DNA of 8,761 nt. Source: Porticoccaceae bacterium. Lineage in GTDB: Bacteria > Pseudomonadota > Gammaproteobacteria > Pseudomonadales > Porticoccaceae. Position numbers and translations under genes: made by a program. The notes beneath the pieces are model-generated. The model made no database searches, was not told where the DNA came from, and was given only the letters and a program-made list of their open reading frames with translations. Positions 6,677 through 8,761 of this stretch are shown here, piece after piece. The stretch covers positions 12,332 to 21,092 of the forward strand of contig PCDB01000057.1 of the NCBI GenBank assembly GCA_002591625.1, in the 5' to 3' direction. Each line of letters opens with the position of its first letter. Position 1 is the first letter of the stretch.

Positions 6677-7648
6677 ATGAAACACAAATTTAAACGGATC
6701 GACTGTGATATTAAAACGCTTGATCTGACCGGAAAAAAGCTGAGTCAAATCGACCTTGCACAGTTTCCTAATTTAACGACGCTGGTCGTTGCTTCAAATA
6801 ACTTGCAGCAGCTTGATCTTCAGCATGTGCCCAAGCTGACAGCGCTTTCCTGCCAAGACAATAATCTAGAACACCTTGATCTATCTTGGGTACCCATGCT
6901 CAAAAGATTGGATTGCAGTAATAATCGTTTAACTGAGCTTGATCTATCCATGACGCCAATGCTGACGAATGTACGTTGTTCTGGGTTGAAACTGACTGAA
7001 CTTAATCTCTCAAATAACCAGGGGCTCGTCAGTTTGCATTGTGGGGACAATAATTTAACTGAGCTCAATTTCTCATGCACGCCGCACCTGCGCTATTTAG
7101 CCTGTCCTCAGAATCCGCTTGAGAGGCTGGATCTATCCAAAGTGCCTAAATTGAAACTTCTGGATTGCTCAGAGCTACCAATTCAAAACTGGGACTTTGG
7201 CCAAACGCCCAGGCTCAATTGGTTGGTATGTGCTGATTTAAAACCAGACAGGCTTGACGTCACTAAGTTATCGGCCCTTGGCGTACTTTTATGCCCCAGA
7301 TGCGAGCTGGATGAACTTGATCTTTCTCAAAACAAAAAGCTAGTTGCGCTGATTTGCAATAACAACGCATTAACAGAGTTGGACCTTTCGGCGGTGCCAA
7401 ACCTTCGTTACTTGCAATGTGAGAAGAATAATTTGAAAGAGCTCGATCTATCGTCGACCTCAGATCTCAAAGCGATCCGGTGTGATAACGTAAATCTTAA
7501 AATTAAGGGTTGGGCCGGCAAGTTTGATAATTGGCGAGAGAATATTGCGAGACCGCAGTTAAGGCTTGTAAAAGACTCGATTGACAATTATTGGAGTTGG
7601 CGCAAGGCGGGCTGGTCATTGAGCTCTGACCCGGTTTTTAAATGGTAA
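6677..7648 (+). CDS. Leucine-rich-repeat protein with cysteine ladder (island cargo)
   Basis: The 323-residue product consists mainly of twelve consecutive 21-residue leucine-rich repeats (residues about 25-276). The consensus is LDLSxxPxLxxLxCxxNxLTE. The first eleven follow strict period, and a half repeat (LDLTGKKLSQ) caps the N-terminus. Eleven of twelve repeats carry Cys at position 14, so cysteines should stack along one face of the solenoid. The last 47 residues are non-repeat and tryptophan-rich (GWAGKFDNW, YWSWRKAGW). There is no signal peptide, membrane segment or anchor, so the protein is probably cytoplasmic. LRR arcs generally bind protein ligands; the partner here is unknown. 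The ATG at 6677 has AGGA at 6667-6670. No enzymatic domain is present, so a binding, sensing or effector role is possible but unproven. Confidence 0.88.
   Translation: MKHKFKRIDCDIKTLDLTGKKLSQIDLAQFPNLTTLVVASNNLQQLDLQHVPKLTALSCQDNNLEHLDLSWVPMLKRLDCSNNRLTELDLSMTPMLTNVRCSGLKLTELNLSNNQGLVSLHCGDNNLTELNFSCTPHLRYLACPQNPLERLDLSKVPKLKLLDCSELPIQNWDFGQTPRLNWLVCADLKPDRLDVTKLSALGVLLCPRCELDELDLSQNKKLVALICNNNALTELDLSAVPNLRYLQCEKNNLKELDLSSTSDLKAIRCDNVNLKIKGWAGKFDNWRENIARPQLRLVKDSIDNYWSWRKAGWSLSSDPVFKW
6749..7504 (+). repeat. Twelve 63-bp coding units of the LRR array
   Basis: The units encode 21 residues each and keep the frame exactly. At DNA level they are diverged: only short pieces such as CTTGATCTATC recur. 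The array is therefore an old protein repeat rather than a recent tandem duplication. Repeats 8 and 9 (WDFGQTPRLNWLVC, LDVTKLSALGVLLC) depart most from the consensus. Confidence 0.85.
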
Positions 7649-7773
7649 GCCCCGAATGATTCAGCTTGCTCGGCAAAATATTTTAGAAATCGCTGCGGAG
7701 GTTTTAAAAATTATAAATTCGTTCGACCAAATAAGTATTAATACCTGAGAACAGGAGTCCCAAATATTGGAAA

Positions 7774-7795
7774 GGGGGGGTGCCCCAGGGAGGGG
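7774..7795 (+). other. G-quadruplex-type motif or GC hairpin
   Basis: The runs GGGGGGG, GGG and GGGG with spacers TGCCCCA and A satisfy the G3+N1-7 pattern when the first run is split by one base. The CCCC in the spacer can instead pair with the first G-run. It stands out sharply in an AT-rich region. Confidence 0.35.
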
Positions 7796-7853
7796 TCGGT
7801 ATATCTGAGATTAGTGGTTAAGTATGAGAGTAATGGGATGGTGACAAATAAAT

Positions 7854-7875
7854 TTGACGGTACTTTTGACGGTAC
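7854..7875. repeat. Second arm-type repeat pair
   Basis: TTGACGGTAC occurs at 7854-7863 and 7866-7875, direct copies exactly 12 bp apart. It matches the repeat unit and phasing found beside the int remnant (5715-5736). It probably marks the other end of the first element. Confidence 0.6.
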
Positions 7876-8027
7876 TTTATTTTCTGTAAATATTAATTAG
7901 TATACATATCAGTAATATAATACAGCTATTTAAGAGACGCCGAAGCCATCATATTTTTAAATATCACAATAATATCAATAGCTAAATGTGTCTCTCATTC
8001 ACTAAATGTTAGCAAAAGTTAACCGTT

Positions 8028-8048
8028 TGCTACATTTGGTGCTACATT
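8028..8048. repeat. TGCTACATT direct repeat pair, 12-bp phase
   Basis: TGCTACATT stands at 8028-8036 and 8040-8048. A related inverted form AATGTTAGCA lies at 8005-8014, and AATGTTAGC recurs at 8229-8237. The 12-bp phase equals that of the TTGACGGTAC pair, which suggests a second set of recombinase or excisionase binding sites near the junction. Confidence 0.5.
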
Positions 8049-8112
8049 ATGCGGTGAATATGGGCTAGCTCTTGCTCATAAATGATTGAGAAAGGCTGTA
8101 TTTTTGGATTAT

Positions 8113-8123
8113 GGTTCAATTCC
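8113..8123 (+). other. Candidate second attachment-site core (partial copy of tmRNA 3' end)
   Basis: GGTTCAATTCC is identical to tmRNA 5580-5590. The next bases also agree at the pattern GnnTCCA found in the tmRNA acceptor end, but the stem bases are changed. It ends 186 bp before the second integrase start, against 191 bp for the ssrA/first-integrase pair. It does not fold as a full tRNA. Confidence 0.4.
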
Positions 8124-8187
8124 TTATGTATCCATAAGAAATAAAACGCGATACCGTCTGATATTGAATATTTGTCCTTTCATTTTG

Positions 8188-8196
8188 TGTTATAAT
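8188..8196 (+). promoter_or_regulatory. Extended -10 promoter for the second integrase
   Basis: TGTTATAAT joins a TGn extension to a perfect -10 hexamer, 113 bp before the ATG at 8310. No -35 at standard distance is evident, as usual for extended -10 promoters. Confidence 0.5.
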
Positions 8197-8309
8197 CTGC
8201 TATTGTTGGCACAAGGAAGCCCAGCCGAATGTTAGCCTAATTGCTGGTACCTATAGAATAATTGTATTCTCAATTTAAAAAAATACCATCAAATCGCGGG
8301 GGTGGGAGT

Positions 8310-8761
8310 ATGCAAGGGCTTACGGCGATTGCCGTGAAACAGGCCAAGCAAGAAGGTAAGTCCTACAAAATGACCGATGGGCGAGGCCTATACCTGTTAG
8401 TCAAGCCTGAGGGAAAGTATTGGCGCTATAACTACCGCTTCCTTGGGAAGCAGAAAACCCTTGCCCTTGGCGTCTATCCTGGCGTGAGTCTCGCCGATGC
8501 GCGTCAAGCTCATGAGGGCGCGCGAGCGCAGCTGAGCGAGGGGATCGATCCGGCTGAGTCAAGGCGGGAAGAGAAACTAAAGCGTATGCTGGCTGCCGGC
8601 GAGACCTTCGATGCCATCGCTAGGGAGTGGTTTGTTACCCGCATCGCTGATAAGTCCGAAAGCCACAAAAGCCGCACCCTTGGAATACTCGAGAAGGATC
8701 TATTCCCCAAAATTGGTCGACGCCCGATCGCTAATATTACGCCAACCGAACTGCTCGCAGT
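8310..8761 (+). CDS. Tyrosine integrase (P4/CP4-57 type), partial, continues beyond the window
   Basis: The visible 150 residues hold the Arm DNA-binding domain (residues 1-85: MTDGRGLYLLVKPEGKYWRYNYRF, QKTLALGVYPGVSLADAR). The start of the core-binding domain follows (ETFDAIAREWF from residue 98, then ...LEKDLFPKIGRRPIANITPTELLA). Such enzymes integrate and excise islands at tRNA or tmRNA 3' ends with a catalytic Arg-His-Arg-Tyr domain, which would lie past 8761. The frame is intact to the last base. The ATG at 8310 aligns with the start of the truncated integrase at 5782; a TTG at 8262 is a weaker alternative. The G-rich leader (GGGGGTGGGAG) provides a Shine-Dalgarno-like stretch. The coding sequence is visibly more GC-rich than the DNA before it. 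It is probably the active integrase of a second element stacked at ssrA. Confidence 0.92.
   Translation, partial: MQGLTAIAVKQAKQEGKSYKMTDGRGLYLLVKPEGKYWRYNYRFLGKQKTLALGVYPGVSLADARQAHEGARAQLSEGIDPAESRREEKLKRMLAAGETFDAIAREWFVTRIADKSESHKSRTLGILEKDLFPKIGRRPIANITPTELLA

Larger units (their letters stand above)
7649..8309. other. Gene-free region between LRR gene and second integrase
   Basis: About 660 bp with no convincing open reading frame on either strand. It contains a G-rich patch (7774-7795), two pairs of 12-bp-phased direct repeats (7854-7875 and 8028-8048), a partial copy of the tmRNA 3' end (8113-8123) and an extended -10 promoter (8188-8196). Its composition is strongly AT-rich from 7860 to 8290. 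It best fits an element junction. Confidence 0.6.
5605..8761. mobile_element. ssrA-associated genomic island region, probably two elements in tandem, right end outside the window
   Basis: This span begins at the 3' end of tmRNA and holds an integrase remnant, two cargo genes, a long gene-free stretch and a second related integrase. The integrases (P4/CP4-57 type) and the tmRNA location are known hallmarks of integrated islands. The first element seems to end somewhere between about 7.9 and 8.13 kb, where arm-type repeats and a partial copy of the tmRNA 3' end are found. The second element starts there and runs beyond the window. No transposase or conjugation gene is visible. Confidence 0.7.

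Noticed and set aside
6820..7080. Minus-strand frame inside the LRR gene
   Set aside because: Its regular composition is a shadow of the 63-bp coding repeats.
6749..7504. CRISPR or recent tandem DNA repeat
   Set aside because: The periodicity is at protein level, units are diverged and in frame, and there is no repeat-spacer structure.
6187..7762. GGAGTCCCA at 6187-6195 and 7754-7762, and CGAATGATTC at 6521-6530 and 7654-7663, as element-end repeats
   Set aside because: They are short, not in matching positions and not phased with other signals, so chance is adequate.
8050..8150. A tRNA gene around the GGTTCAATTCC match
   Set aside because: The bases around it do not form T, anticodon or acceptor stems, so only a partial copy of the tmRNA end is supported.
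8510..8710. Minus-strand frame inside the second integrase
   Set aside because: It is antisense to a clearly homologous integrase frame.

Overview
The window looks like a gammaproteobacterial chromosome, probably of a free-living aquatic type. This rests on the tmRNA tag peptide (ANDDNYALAA), a P4/CP4-57-style integrase beside ssrA, a membrane quinoprotein dehydrogenase and a Na+-coupled NSS transporter. No ribosomal marker is present, so nothing finer than this is claimed. Base composition is moderate, with AT-rich intergenic stretches.

Layout. (a) 1-2695: a regulatory region with two dyads and a promoter candidate, then a complete membrane-bound PQQ-dependent dehydrogenase of the glucose/quinate/shikimate family (start best placed at 323). 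(b) 2898-3569: a TetR/AcrR-type regulator in one unbroken frame of 223 codons that is interrupted by three in-frame stop codons and no frameshift, so it is a pseudogene. (c) 3712-5091, minus strand: an NSS-family transporter. (d) 5212-5604: a complete tmRNA (ssrA) whose 3' end is a classic island integration site. (e) 5605 to the window end: an accessory region. It opens with a truncated integrase (131 aa; Arm DNA-binding domain only), followed by an unrecognised tryptophan-rich 104-aa protein and a 323-aa leucine-rich-repeat protein. About 660 bp without genes comes next, then a second, related integrase that is open to the window edge.

Reading of the accessory region. The arrangement resembles two elements stacked at ssrA: a small decayed one (int remnant plus two cargo genes) and a second starting near 8.1 kb. 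Three sequence signals fit this. TTGACGGTA-type repeats with the same 12-bp phasing lie beside the int remnant and again at the far end of the cargo. An 11-bp copy of the tmRNA T-arm sequence lies 186 bp before the second integrase start, against 191 bp in the ssrA/first-integrase pair. The first 65 residues of the two integrases are 51/65 identical. The boundaries remain inferences.

Functional links. The dehydrogenase would oxidise a sugar or cyclic polyol in the periplasm and reduce ubiquinone. The broken TetR gene directly downstream may once have regulated it, but the sequence does not prove this. The two cargo proteins have no assigned function and are the most open part of the window.
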